Shown here one piece after another: positions 49,801 through 58,757 of a stretch of 64,000 nt of DNA. Within the stretch, counting starts at the first letter, position 1; each line of letters starts with the position of its first letter. Below the pieces are notes generated by a model. The model worked only from the letters and a program-made list of their open reading frames with translations. It was not told where the DNA came from and searched no databases. Source of the DNA: Ralstonia pickettii (lineage in GTDB: Bacteria; Pseudomonadota; Gammaproteobacteria; Burkholderiales; Burkholderiaceae); NCBI RefSeq assembly GCF_000607165.1, contig NZ_JFZG01000008.1, forward strand, positions 620,001 to 684,000, written 5' to 3'. The translations under genes were made by a program, and so were the position numbers.

Positions 49801-50517
49801 TCATTTCAGCGCATCGAGCTCGGGGTAGTGGCGGAAAATGCCCATCGTGTTGAACGGAATGCGCCGCGGCGATTCCAGATACGCCGCGATGTTCGGCTGC
49901 GCCGCCACGCGATCGTGCAGCGCCACCAGATGCGGCAGCTCGCGCTCGTATCGCCGCATGTGGCGCGAAAATGCGTAGCGCAGCCCCGCCACGATCTGGA
50001 ACAGCGACAAATCCACATACGTCAACGCATCACGCACGGCCCATGTCGGGCCGGCGGGGTTGCGCTCGAGCACGCGCTCGAAGTAATGCAGGAATTTGGG
50101 CGCGCGGTGATCGAGAAAATCCTGCGTGCGGCGCTTCGCTTCGGGCCGCTGGTCTTCGTAGTACTCGCCTGACGCGATGGGGTGGTGCGTGTCGTGAATC
50201 TCCACCACAAAATCGGCAATTGTCAGTTGCAGGCCGTGCGTCCAAAGGCCACCGGCTTCGTCGTGCGGAGCCAAGCCGTAGTGCTGGCCCAGGTAGAGCA
50301 GGATGTTGGCCGTCTGCGCGATCACCAGCGGCCCGGCCACCAGGAACGGTGGCGCGAACGGCGGCGTGGGAATACCCGCATCGTCGAGAAACGCTTCGAT
50401 GGCGGTCGCGTCTTCGCGGCCGAGGTCGGTATAGGGCACGGCGGCCTGCTCCAGCGCCAGCCGGACGAATTCGCCGCGGCCCTGGATTTCGGGCCAGTAG
50501 TAGAGCGTGGTTTCCAT
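49801..50517 (-). CDS. Glutathione S-transferase family protein
   Basis: This 238-aa GST has an N-terminal thioredoxin-like domain (TLYYWPEIQGRGEFVRLALE, then PPFLVAGPLVIAQTANILLY for the glutathione-binding region) and an all-helical C-terminal domain (ALTYVDLSLFQIVAGLRYAF). The ATG at 50517 was chosen because the thioredoxin fold starts immediately. It is divergent from the MFS gene, 119 bases apart. It is a possible detoxification enzyme with unknown substrate. Confidence 0.9.
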   Translation of the reverse strand: METTLYYWPEIQGRGEFVRLALEQAAVPYTDLGREDATAIEAFLDDAGIPTPPFAPPFLVAGPLVIAQTANILLYLGQHYGLAPHDEAGGLWTHGLQLTIADFVVEIHDTHHPIASGEYYEDQRPEAKRRTQDFLDHRAPKFLHYFERVLERNPAGPTWAVRDALTYVDLSLFQIVAGLRYAFSRHMRRYERELPHLVALHDRVAAQPNIAAYLESPRRIPFNTMGIFRHYPELDALK

Positions 50518-50636
50518 GGTCGGGCGGATAAGCGAGGTGGGTGCTGCGCAGCAAGAGCGATGCCGCATCGCAGCGGGAACGGTGCCTGCGAACGATAATA
50601 GGCGCTTGCCTCTGCGCTTGTTTCAACCCGCCCGCC

Positions 50637-51902
50637 GTGAACGCTCCACTTTCTTCTTCGCAGGTTCCTTCGCCCGCCATCGACGCCGCTGATCCTGCCC
50701 ACTGGCTGGTCCGGGGCCACCCCGGTTATCTGCGCGCCAATCTGGCGCTGTTCGCGGCGGGCTTCTCTACGTTCTCGCTGCTGTATTGCGTGCAGCCGCT
50801 CATGCCAATGCTGGCGCACGACTTCGGCCTCACGCCCGCGCAGACGAGCCTCGTGCTGTCGGTGTCCACGCTGCTGCTGGCATTTGCGATTCTGTTTGCG
50901 GGGTTGCTGTCGGAGTCGATCCATCGCAAGACGCTGATGGGCGTGTCGCTGGTGCTGTCGTCGGGGCTCACGCTGGCGGCGGCTGTGCTGCCGGGCTGGC
51001 ACGGGTTGCTGGCCACGCGGGCCTTGCTGGGCGTGGTCCTTGGCGGCGTGCCGGCGGTGGCGATGGCGTATCTGGCCGAAGAGGTGCATCCGCAAGGGCT
51101 TGGCATGGCGATGGGGCTGTACATCGGCGGGACGGCCTTCGGCGGCATGGCCGGACGTGTGTTGACCGGCGCCGTGGCTGACCATTTTGGCTGGCGTGCC
51201 GCCATCGGCTTTACCGGCACGCTGGGTTTGCTGGTGGCGCTGGCGTTCCTGTGGCTGCTGCCGCCGTCGCGCCGTTTTGTGCCGCGCAAGGGTCTGGCGC
51301 TGGGCGATCTGTTCGACACGCTGGGCGCACATCTGCGCGAGCCGGGCCTGCGCGCGCTGTTCGCCATGGGCTTTCTGCTGATGGGCGGCTTCGTCACGAT
51401 CTACAACTACGCGAGCTTTCACTTGCTCGATGCGCCGTATGCCCTCAGCCAGACGGCGGTGGGCGGCATCTTCATGGTGTACCTGCTGGGCATTGGCGCT
51501 TCCGCCTGGTTTGGCCGATTGGCGGATCGCCATGGCCGGGGCCGCATGCTGCTGGCGGGCACGGCGCTGATGTCGGCGGGCGTGCTGTTGACTCTGGCGG
51601 GGCCGCTGGTGCTGGTGATTGGCGGTATCGCGCTGCTGACCTTCGGCTTTTTCGGTGCGCATGCGGTGGCCAGCGGCTGGGTTGGGCGCCGCGCGCAACG
51701 TGCCAAGGGGCAAGCGGCTGCGCTGTATCTGCTGGCGTATTACCTGGGCTCCAGCCTGATCGGCACGACAGGCGGCAAGCTCTATGCGCCGTGGGGCTGG
51801 CCCGGGGTGGTGGCCCTTGTGATGGCCTGCATGGCATGTGCGCTCGGCACGGCCGCTTGGCTCTGGCGGCGGGCGCCGCTGCCGCAGGGCGCCAAGCGGT
51901 GA
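50637..51902 (+). CDS. MFS transporter (probable drug/metabolite exporter)
   Basis: This 421-aa major facilitator has twelve predicted transmembrane helices. The MFS signature occurs in the loop after TM2 (GLLSESIHRKTLMG), and the second half has a similar loop (GRLADRHGRGRML). It begins at a GTG (50637). The longer ATG frame at 50541 would overlap the GST promoter. YnfM/AraJ-like multidrug exporter is the best guess, with unknown substrate. Confidence 0.88.
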   Translation: MNAPLSSSQVPSPAIDAADPAHWLVRGHPGYLRANLALFAAGFSTFSLLYCVQPLMPMLAHDFGLTPAQTSLVLSVSTLLLAFAILFAGLLSESIHRKTLMGVSLVLSSGLTLAAAVLPGWHGLLATRALLGVVLGGVPAVAMAYLAEEVHPQGLGMAMGLYIGGTAFGGMAGRVLTGAVADHFGWRAAIGFTGTLGLLVALAFLWLLPPSRRFVPRKGLALGDLFDTLGAHLREPGLRALFAMGFLLMGGFVTIYNYASFHLLDAPYALSQTAVGGIFMVYLLGIGASAWFGRLADRHGRGRMLLAGTALMSAGVLLTLAGPLVLVIGGIALLTFGFFGAHAVASGWVGRRAQRAKGQAAALYLLAYYLGSSLIGTTGGKLYAPWGWPGVVALVMACMACALGTAAWLWRRAPLPQGAKR

Positions 51903-51968
51903 GGTTGTGCGCCCGGGGAATTCGCGTATCGTGCCGTGGTCGATGTCTGCACGATCGCTTTCCCTGTC

Positions 51969-54239
51969 ATGCGTACTCATTCTCTCTTCCTGACGCGGCG
52001 ACTGTGGCCGCTCGCATCGTTCCTGCTTGTGCTGGTGGCCTGCGCCGCCAACGTGGCCAACGCTGCCCCGGTGTCGTTTGCCAAACTGGCCGGGCTGCCG
52101 AGCTCCACCGCCAGCGCATCGGCGCCGGCGGCGGACCCTGCGCAGACACGCCAGTCGCTCGACACCGTCATCACGCTGCTCAACAACGACCAGCAGCGCA
52201 CGGCCCTCGTCAATGAACTGAAGCAGTTGCGCGACGGCATGAGCGCGCAACAGAAGGTTCAGGCCGAACAGGCGCCGGGTCTGTTGGGAGCGGTGGCGTC
52301 GCTCATCGAGAACGGCTCGTTGCAGGCCGATGTGGAAGCCGGGGCGCCGCGCTACTGGCTGCGCCGCATCGAGGCCGCCAGCGGTAATGCCGGCCTGCTC
52401 TTCTCGCCAGACAAGCGCATGTCGCTGGCCGCCGACTTTGCCAGCACCGTGGGCATCTGGGCCGCCATTGCCGGTGGCCTGCTCGCCCTGGGCTGGTTGA
52501 TCCGCCGTGTGTTTGGCCTCACGGCGGGCCTCGGGCTGCATCCGACCACGCGCGCGTTGTTGATCGACGCGGCGCGCAAGATCGGCCCATGGGCCATTTC
52601 CTTTGCCGTCATCATGCGGCTGGAGCGCGAAGCCTCGCCCGGCTTTGTCCTGGCGCTGGTGCTGGCCTACGCCATCGTATGGGGCGCGATTATCACGGCG
52701 GGCGTGGCGATGCTGTTCTCGCTCTTTTCCGGCAGTGCGCACCGGCGCGTCGCGGTGGAATACCTGTTCAAGCACGGCATGTGGCCGATCTTTCTGACGG
52801 CCAGTCTGGGGGCCTGCGGCGATGCGCTGGTCGACCCGCGCGTGGCGTTGGTGCTGGGCGGCTCGCTCAGCCTGCTGCTGGCCACGGCGTGCAACGTGGT
52901 GGCGTCATTGATGCTGGCGGTGGGCGCATTGTGGGCGCGCCGGCCGATCGGACAGTTGATCGCCAATCGCCCGCTGGAGCTGCGCAGCGGCGAACACACG
53001 GGCAACCAGGTCCGCCGTCTGCTGGCGGCGTTCTGGCCCGTGCCGGTGGTGGTGCTGGCGAGCGCCACCGTCGTGGCCACGCTGACGACGCCCGACAACG
53101 TTGACGTCGTGGCGCGCCGTGCGGTGATGACGTCGCTGCTGCTGGTGGCGGCGTTCTTTCTGTCGGCGCTGATTCGCCCCCGCGCGAACTGGCGCTCGCA
53201 CCTACGTCTGGGGCGCAGTTCGCCTTACGTGGAGCGGCTCAAGCATTTCGTTGGTGCGCTGATCAAACTTGTCATCTGGATCGCCTTTCTTGAGTTGGTG
53301 CTGCGCGTGTGGGGCCACACGCTGGTGGAGCTGGCGCACAGCTCCGTCAACGGCAAACGCATCGCCGATGCCATGGTGGGCCTGATCAGCACCGTCTTTG
53401 CCACCTGGCTCGTCTGGATCCTGCTCGACACGGCGATCTTGCGGGCGCTGTCGCCGGCCTCGGCGCGGGCGCAGCCCAGCACGCGCGCGCTGACCATCCT
53501 GCCGCTGCTGCGTAATGGCCTGAAGGTGACGCTGGTGGTGACGGCCAGCATCGGCGTGCTGGCCAACCTGGGCGTCAACGTGACGCCGCTGGTGGCCGGC
53601 GCCGGCGTGATCGGCCTGGCGGTGGGCTTTGGTGCGCAGTCGCTGGCGCAGGATTTCATCACCGGCATCTTCATCCTGATGGAAGACACCATCAGCGTGG
53701 GCGATACGGTGGACGTGGGCGTGGCCACAGGCTCGGTCATCAACCTGACCATCCGCACGGTGCGGTTGCGCGATGGCACCGGTGCGGTGCTGTCGATTCC
53801 GTTCAGCCAGATCAAGACCGTGCGCAATCTGTCGCGCGATTACTCGTTTGCCGATTTTGAAGTGCGCGTGGCGATGGAGGCTGAACCGCAGCAGGCGATC
53901 GAGCTCGTGCGCACGGCGGCTGATCAGATTGCTGGTGAGCCGCGCTTTGCCTACACGCTGCTCGGCGGTGCGGAAATTTTCGGGCTGGACCGCTTCGAAG
54001 GTGGCGCGATGATCGTCAAGGGGCGGTTCAAGACGCGCCCGCAGAAGCAGGCTGACGTGCTGCGGGCGTTCAACGTTGTGCTCAAGGATGCGTTCGATCA
54101 GGCGCACGTGCCGCTGGCGGCGCCGGGGACGGTGTTGCGGACTTCGGCGGCGTTTGAGGAGTGGATGACGCGGGTTGGGGCGGATGAGGGGAAAGGGGCG
54201 TCGGCTTCTAATGAACCACCCGCTGCTGCGCCGGCGTAA
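51969..54239 (+). CDS. MscS-family mechanosensitive channel (large)
   Basis: This 756-aa inner-membrane channel has a signal peptide at the start (LWPLASFLLVLVACAANVANA), a periplasmic helical domain to about residue 150 and several transmembrane helices. The MscS core has the pore helix with GAGVIGLAVGFGAQSLAQDF (about residues 540-560), followed by the beta domain SVGDTVDVGVATGSVINLTI. The C-terminal alpha-beta domain is complete. It resembles YbiO/MscM-type members and protects cells from osmotic downshift. Confidence 0.92.
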   Translation: MRTHSLFLTRRLWPLASFLLVLVACAANVANAAPVSFAKLAGLPSSTASASAPAADPAQTRQSLDTVITLLNNDQQRTALVNELKQLRDGMSAQQKVQAEQAPGLLGAVASLIENGSLQADVEAGAPRYWLRRIEAASGNAGLLFSPDKRMSLAADFASTVGIWAAIAGGLLALGWLIRRVFGLTAGLGLHPTTRALLIDAARKIGPWAISFAVIMRLEREASPGFVLALVLAYAIVWGAIITAGVAMLFSLFSGSAHRRVAVEYLFKHGMWPIFLTASLGACGDALVDPRVALVLGGSLSLLLATACNVVASLMLAVGALWARRPIGQLIANRPLELRSGEHTGNQVRRLLAAFWPVPVVVLASATVVATLTTPDNVDVVARRAVMTSLLLVAAFFLSALIRPRANWRSHLRLGRSSPYVERLKHFVGALIKLVIWIAFLELVLRVWGHTLVELAHSSVNGKRIADAMVGLISTVFATWLVWILLDTAILRALSPASARAQPSTRALTILPLLRNGLKVTLVVTASIGVLANLGVNVTPLVAGAGVIGLAVGFGAQSLAQDFITGIFILMEDTISVGDTVDVGVATGSVINLTIRTVRLRDGTGAVLSIPFSQIKTVRNLSRDYSFADFEVRVAMEAEPQQAIELVRTAADQIAGEPRFAYTLLGGAEIFGLDRFEGGAMIVKGRFKTRPQKQADVLRAFNVVLKDAFDQAHVPLAAPGTVLRTSAAFEEWMTRVGADEGKGASASNEPPAAAPA

Positions 54240-54520
54240 GGGCGTTGGTGGTTTGCTGCTGTTTCGTCCCCTGCCGGGGCCGACTCACTTTCTTTGTCTT
54301 GCCAAAGAAAGTAAGCAAAGAAAGGCGCGCCCTAGATGGCGGCTTCCCCTTGAATTTATGTCGCAGAGAGGGAGCGCAGGCAACTCGCTTCGCTCAAACA
54401 GGCCTGCACTCTTTTTCCTCTCTGCAACAGAAATTCAAGGCGCCATCTAGGGCAGGGTACGGCCAAACCGTCTGGGCGCGTGTGTCTGCGCCGAATTTGC
54501 TCGGATGGCCGTGCGCTGAT
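54240..54520. repeat. Palindromic repeat cluster between MscS and porin genes
   Basis: Two kinds of inverted repeat occur here. CTTTCTTTG (54288-54296) faces CAAAGAAAG (54303-54311) and is followed by another CAAAGAAAGG (54316-54325). A long imperfect inverted repeat runs from CCCTAGATGGCG at 54330 to CGCCATCTAGGG at 54441-54452, with inner arms CCTTGAATTT/AAATTCAAGG and CGCAGAGAGG/CCTCTCTGC and an outer loop. The first motif resembles a widespread extragenic palindromic repeat of Ralstonia, Burkholderia and Xanthomonas recalled from memory. It could also end both converging transcripts. Confidence 0.7.
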
Positions 54521-55567
54521 TTAGAACCCGTGGCGCATGCCGACCATCACGCCGGTCTGCGAGGCCTTGGGCAGCGCGGCTGCGAGCACGGTGCCCGCAT
54601 CCTTCTGGTGGGTGTAGTCCATGCCGACGTATAGCCACGTGCGCTTGCTGACCACGTAATTCATGATCGCGTATGCGGTGTAGCGCAGGCCGTCGGGGTC
54701 GCGCTGGCGGGTGGCCATGCCGCCGACCACCAGGTTGTACTGTCCGCTGAAGTCGTACTTCACGCCGCCGAGGATGAGGTCGTTCTTGGTGGGCGTGCCG
54801 TCGCGGTAGTTGATGTAGCCGAGCATCAGTTTTGCGGGGCCGACCTGTACGCTGCCGCCGGTGGTCCACGTGCGCGTGCCGACCGATTGCAGGTCTTTCT
54901 GCTGCTCCCACGCGCCGCCGAAGGCGAACGGGCCGCTGGCGTAGTTGAGCGACAGGGCGCTGTAGTTACCCGCTGAGAACGCGCCTGCCTGCTCGCCCAT
55001 GCCGACCATCACGCCCGGGCGCCAGCCGTTGAAATCACCCACGTACTTGACCGAGTTGTCGATGCGCACGCCGGTGGCGGTCACGTGCCAGGCTGTCGCG
55101 CCGAGGTTGCCAATGGAGAGCGCGTCGTATTGGCCGGCCGTGTTGAAGACGAGGTTCTCTTGCCGGCCGAACGTCAGCGAGCCGAACCCGCCTTCCAGCC
55201 CGACATACGCCTGGCGCCCGAACAGGCGCGACGTTGCCGGCGTGGTGGGCTTGTAGCCGCCCAGGCCCATGTCGTTGGTGGAGCCCACGCCCGTGTCCGG
55301 TGCAAAGCCGCTGACCAGGTGGAACACGGCCTTCAGCCCGTTGCCGAGGTCTTCCGACCCGCGAATGCCGAAGCGGCTGCCGCTGTAGTAACCGCCCGCC
55401 ATCTCGGCCTTGCCGTGGCCGTCGGCGTCGTTGTTGGTGCTGTAGCGCAGGCCGGTTTCCATCACGCCGTACAGCGTGACGCTCGATTGGGCGTGCGCCT
55501 CGCCGCAGGCAAGCAGTGCCGACAGTGCAACGGCCGATAGCGGAATGGAACGGTTCGAAGTGGTCAT
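54521..55567 (-). CDS. Gram-negative outer-membrane porin
   Basis: This 348-aa trimeric porin of the Burkholderia/Ralstonia Porin_4 type has a signal peptide ending AHA|QSSVTLYGVMETGLRYS. The beta-barrel repeats include SRFGIRGSEDLGNGLKAVF, and it has a C-terminal aromatic residue (GMRHGF). I chose the ATG at 55567, preceded by GGGAG, over a longer frame. It is divergent from the RpiR gene. Substrate unknown. Small hydrophilic solutes are usual. Confidence 0.95.
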   Translation of the reverse strand: MTTSNRSIPLSAVALSALLACGEAHAQSSVTLYGVMETGLRYSTNNDADGHGKAEMAGGYYSGSRFGIRGSEDLGNGLKAVFHLVSGFAPDTGVGSTNDMGLGGYKPTTPATSRLFGRQAYVGLEGGFGSLTFGRQENLVFNTAGQYDALSIGNLGATAWHVTATGVRIDNSVKYVGDFNGWRPGVMVGMGEQAGAFSAGNYSALSLNYASGPFAFGGAWEQQKDLQSVGTRTWTTGGSVQVGPAKLMLGYINYRDGTPTKNDLILGGVKYDFSGQYNLVVGGMATRQRDPDGLRYTAYAIMNYVVSKRTWLYVGMDYTHQKDAGTVLAAALPKASQTGVMVGMRHGF

Positions 55568-55854
55568 GTGGCTCCCTTGTTGTCGTGACGACTGTTGTGT
55601 TGGCCGGAATGGGCTTTCCGGCCTGGCTCGGGGGCCGACTCTCAGGCAAGTCTGCGCTGTAAGGGTTGAAGTTACGCATGCACCGGCAAAGCGCCGCACA
55701 CGTCGCGCCGGGTGGGGTGTTGCCCGCTGAAGGGGCGTTGAGCGTAAACCGCCGGCTTACAGATTCTTGGGGGTTTTCCCTCGGGCAAGCGGCGTGGTGC
55801 GGGGCTGCCGCTACACTGGCGACGCTGATTTCCGATCGCCACCCGCGTACCGCC

Positions 55855-56718
55855 ATGCCATCGCTCTCCGTTCCCGTGCTCAACGCCCTGCGTGACAAGT
55901 TGCCCGCGCTTTCGCCGGCGCAGCAGGGTGTGGCGCGGTTGATCCTGGAAGCGCCGGAGCTGTCGCTCGAACAATCCGTGGAGACGCTGGCCGTGCGCGC
56001 CGGGGTGTCGATGCCGACCATCGTGCGGATGTGCCAGGCGCTCGGCTTTGAAGGGTTGCGCGAGTTCAAGGCCACGCTGGCCGCCGAGCTGGCGCACGCG
56101 CAGCCGACGCTGCCGGGCCATGTCGGTCGGGCAGATCCGCCGGCACTGGTCGCCAGCAAGGTCATTGACGGTGCCGCGCGGGCGTTGGCCAAGCTGCGTG
56201 AATCGCTGTCCACCACACAAGTCGACGCCGCCGCCGAGCGCATCGCCCGCGCCCGCCGCGTCGATTGCTATGCGGCCGGTGCGGCGTCATCGTTCATGGC
56301 GAACGACATGCAAGCGCGGTTGATGCGGCTGGGGTTGGCGTCCAACGCCTACTTCGATGCGCATCTGCAGCTCGTGTCGGCCGCCATGCTGGGTGCGTCC
56401 GACGTCGTGGTGGCGTTCTCGCACGTGGGGCGGATGCCGTATCTGCTCGAGTCGATCGCCTATGCGGCGGAGCAGGGCGCCTGCGTGATCGCCATCACCC
56501 AGGCGGGCACACCGCTGGCGGAACGCGCGCAGATCGCGCTGACGGTGGACGTGCCGGAAGATGCCGTGATGCGGGTGGGCACCGAGGCGTACCTGGTGCA
56601 CCTGACCGTCATCGAAATCCTGATGACCTGCGTGGCGCAACGCCGCGATGAGATGGTGCGCTCGCGCATGCGTGCGATCCAGCGGCTGCTGACAGAGCGC
56701 AGCGTCGACCGCCCCTAA
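55855..56718 (+). CDS. RpiR-family transcriptional regulator with SIS domain
   Basis: This 287-aa regulator has an N-terminal HTH_6 (VETLAVRAGVSMPTIVRMCQ, about residues 40-60) and a C-terminal SIS sugar-phosphate-binding domain (RVDCYAAGAASSFMANDMQA, FSHVGRMPYLLESIAYAAE). RpiR proteins sense phosphosugars. The ligand here is unknown. The start was taken at the ATG at 55855, which directly precedes the HTH region. Confidence 0.92.
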   Translation: MPSLSVPVLNALRDKLPALSPAQQGVARLILEAPELSLEQSVETLAVRAGVSMPTIVRMCQALGFEGLREFKATLAAELAHAQPTLPGHVGRADPPALVASKVIDGAARALAKLRESLSTTQVDAAAERIARARRVDCYAAGAASSFMANDMQARLMRLGLASNAYFDAHLQLVSAAMLGASDVVVAFSHVGRMPYLLESIAYAAEQGACVIAITQAGTPLAERAQIALTVDVPEDAVMRVGTEAYLVHLTVIEILMTCVAQRRDEMVRSRMRAIQRLLTERSVDRP

Positions 56719-56775
56719 ACGGCGAAGGCGAAAAAAATGGCGCCACGCGGGCGCCATCCGTAGCAAATGCGGCGT

Positions 56776-57552
56776 TCAGAGCCGCGAGATTGCCAGCCCG
56801 ATCGCCAGCAGACTCCCCAGCCCGAAGATCGTCCAGCCGACCGTGCGGCGCTTGGTCGTCATCACCCACAGCCACAGGCCCGAGATCGACAGGAAGATCA
56901 GGCAGCCGGCCAGCGTATCCACCAGCAGAATCCACGGCACCGTCATGCCGACGCCCTTGTGCAGACTCATCAGCGTGCCGAGGAAGCCATTGTCGGTCTG
57001 GCGGATCGATACCGAGCGATTGCCGGCCCAGTATTCAGCCTGGATTTGCGTGGTCGCGCTGCCGAAGTTGAAGGTCCATTGCTCGGGCTGCATGAGCGGC
57101 TTGGCGGCGGGTTCGCGCGGGGCGTCGGCGTTCTTCTCGTCCTGCGCGCCTTCACCCTTGGCAGGGCGCTCGGCCCAGGCGACCGGCTTGGCTTTTTCCA
57201 CGCGCGTGCGGGTGGCGGGCTCCGGTAGGTTCAGCGTCTGCTGCAGCCAGGCGCCCATCGCGTCGGGCGTAGCAGGCACCGGGTCGGGCAGGGCGATCTG
57301 CGTATTGGTGCGCTGCTGCGCCACGGGCAGCTTCAATACCGCGCGGTGATTCAGCCAGATGCCTGACACACCAAAGATCAGGCCCATCACCGCGCCCCAC
57401 AGCCCGAACCAGCCGTGTGTCTTGCGCAGCCACCGGACGATCGTGGCGCGGCGATTGGCGGGATGCTCGGCCTTGGCCTTCGCGGGGCGCGCGTTGGCGC
57501 CTGGATTGGTGTCGGGCTCGGCCGAGAGCCGGGGATGGGACAGGTCGGTCAT
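56776..57552 (-). CDS. PepSY-associated TM-domain protein
   Basis: This 258-aa inner-membrane protein has an N-terminal cytoplasmic tail, a TM helix (FGLWGAVMGLIFGVSGIWL), a periplasmic part with a PepSY-like core (WTFNFGSATTQIQAEYWAGN, VSIRQTDNGFLGTLMSLH) and two C-terminal TM helices. The shorter ATG start at 57552 was chosen. A perfect Fur-type palindrome lies 60 bases upstream, so expression should rise in iron limitation. PepSY-TM proteins often act as ferric-siderophore reductases. Confidence 0.85.
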   Translation of the reverse strand: MTDLSHPRLSAEPDTNPGANARPAKAKAEHPANRRATIVRWLRKTHGWFGLWGAVMGLIFGVSGIWLNHRAVLKLPVAQQRTNTQIALPDPVPATPDAMGAWLQQTLNLPEPATRTRVEKAKPVAWAERPAKGEGAQDEKNADAPREPAAKPLMQPEQWTFNFGSATTQIQAEYWAGNRSVSIRQTDNGFLGTLMSLHKGVGMTVPWILLVDTLAGCLIFLSISGLWLWVMTTKRRTVGWTIFGLGSLLAIGLAISRL

Positions 57553-57611
57553 GAAGCACAAGGCGGCGCAAGGGCCGCCGGAGGGAGGCAAATCGACCGG
57601 CCAATATAGAT

Positions 57612-57624
57612 GAGAATGATTCTC
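57612..57624. promoter_or_regulatory. Fur box upstream of the PepSY-TM gene
   Basis: A perfect palindrome GAGAAT-G-ATTCTC, extended to TGAGAATGATTCTCG. It matches the 7-1-7 Fur-binding pattern. It lies 60 bases upstream of the PepSY-TM start. Confidence 0.85.
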
Positions 57625-57765
57625 GTTGCAATCGGGTGCAGGCTACTGCGAGAGTCATGCGTTTCAGACGGCCTGTGAAGTTTCGTTGCCGTCGCCATGT
57701 TCCGTGTCACTGCTAACTACAGTTCCTTCTCGTCATGAAGTACTTACCTCGGAAGGAGCCATCCG

Positions 57766-58104
57766 ATGCGACTGTTTCGACACGTTGCTGCAATCTGTCT
57801 CGTGCTGCTGTTTAGCCAGACTTCGTATGCCGCCTACGCTTGCTCTGGTCAGGTTCGAACCTTTGGGATGAATACCGACGGTTCTGTTTATGTCGACAAC
57901 GGATACGGCATATGGGTTGTCTGCAACTTGCATGCGCAGACCAATATCCCGCCGACGGTCTGCAAAGGGTGGTACTCCATGATGGTGGCCGCACAGGCAC
58001 GGAACGCCATCGTCGATCTCTACTTTGATGATGGCAAGTCGTGCACACAACAAAGTTCCTGGGTCGTCTTGGCCCCGTATTTCATCGCCGTTCGGAACCA
58101 ATGA
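57766..58104 (+). CDS. Secreted small protein, first gene of a four-gene cassette
   Basis: This 112-aa protein has a signal peptide (AAICLVLLFSQTSYA, cleavage before AYAC). The mature part begins ACSGQVRTFGMNTDGSVYVD and has conserved-looking Cys at several positions (VVCNLHAQ, TVCKGWYSMM, KSCTQQSSW). Similar small secreted proteins with these Cys positions occur singly in other proteobacteria, as far as I recall. A strong GGAAGGAG site precedes the ATG. Its end overlaps the next start (ATGA), indicating coupling with the following three genes. Confidence 0.75.
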   Translation: MRLFRHVAAICLVLLFSQTSYAAYACSGQVRTFGMNTDGSVYVDNGYGIWVVCNLHAQTNIPPTVCKGWYSMMVAAQARNAIVDLYFDDGKSCTQQSSWVVLAPYFIAVRNQ

Positions 58105-58757
58105 GAGCGAATGCCATACGTGTCGCTCTCGCATTCGCGGTGGGGCTTGCTGCTGTGGTAGCCACTGCGGCGGAGCCGCGCACCTCAACGGACGATGATG
58201 ACCTGCTGGACGTGCCGCTCATGATGAGCTCTATGCCGAGCTCGTTTGACTCCAAATTTGTCGCGCAGAGTTTTCCGGCAAGTGCATTGCGATTCAATAC
58301 ACCATATACCGTCACGCTCACATTCAGAAACACCGGTACCAAGGTATGGCAAGCGGGCGAGGTGAAACTCGCTAGCATGGGAAATGGAAATCTAAAGCCT
58401 TCGTGGGGTATTGGCATTGAGGGTGACAGAGAGGAAATTTATCCCGGAAATGATTTCACATTTCGATTCATAACAGAGGCGACGTGCAATCTCATTGCTC
58501 CATCGGTCTGTCAGCAGGTTAGTTTTCAATGGCGATTGCAGCGACTAGTCAGTCGCTCGGGAACTTACCAGTACGAGTATTTTGGTGAGGCGTCTCCGCT
58601 GTTGGTGGGCTTGTTCGACACAGGAAGCAGCGGCGACGGTAGCGGTGAGGGGACTCCCGCCATAGAGCCTGGAATGATCGATTTGCCTGTTCCAGGTGGC
58701 CCACCACCAAGCCAAGTGCCTACCGTCAATCCGCCCAGAAATTGGGAGGATTTCTAA
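58101..58757 (+). CDS. Exported protein with NBR1-like Ig-type domain
   Basis: This 218-aa protein has a signal peptide (VALAFAVGLAAVVATAA), an acidic mature start, and a central domain with NTPYTVTLTFRNTGTKVW then EVKLASMGNG. This is the FW/NBR1-like Ig-fold pattern used in protein binding. A proline-rich tail follows. It overlaps both neighbours by four bases and one base. It is more A/T-rich than the surrounding chromosome. Function unknown. It is presumably periplasmic. Confidence 0.72.
   Translation: MRANAIRVALAFAVGLAAVVATAAEPRTSTDDDDLLDVPLMMSSMPSSFDSKFVAQSFPASALRFNTPYTVTLTFRNTGTKVWQAGEVKLASMGNGNLKPSWGIGIEGDREEIYPGNDFTFRFITEATCNLIAPSVCQQVSFQWRLQRLVSRSGTYQYEYFGEASPLLVGLFDTGSSGDGSGEGTPAIEPGMIDLPVPGGPPPSQVPTVNPPRNWEDF

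Noticed and set aside
50322-52775. Long antisense frame of 817 codons across MFS and MscS genes
   Set aside because: Composition is dominated by Arg, Gln, His and Ala, and it lies opposite two clear genes. It is a by-product of high third-position GC.
57812-58048. Antisense frame opposite the first gene of the exported cassette
   Set aside because: The plus-strand gene has a signal peptide, strong ribosome binding site and coupled downstream genes. The antisense frame has none of these.
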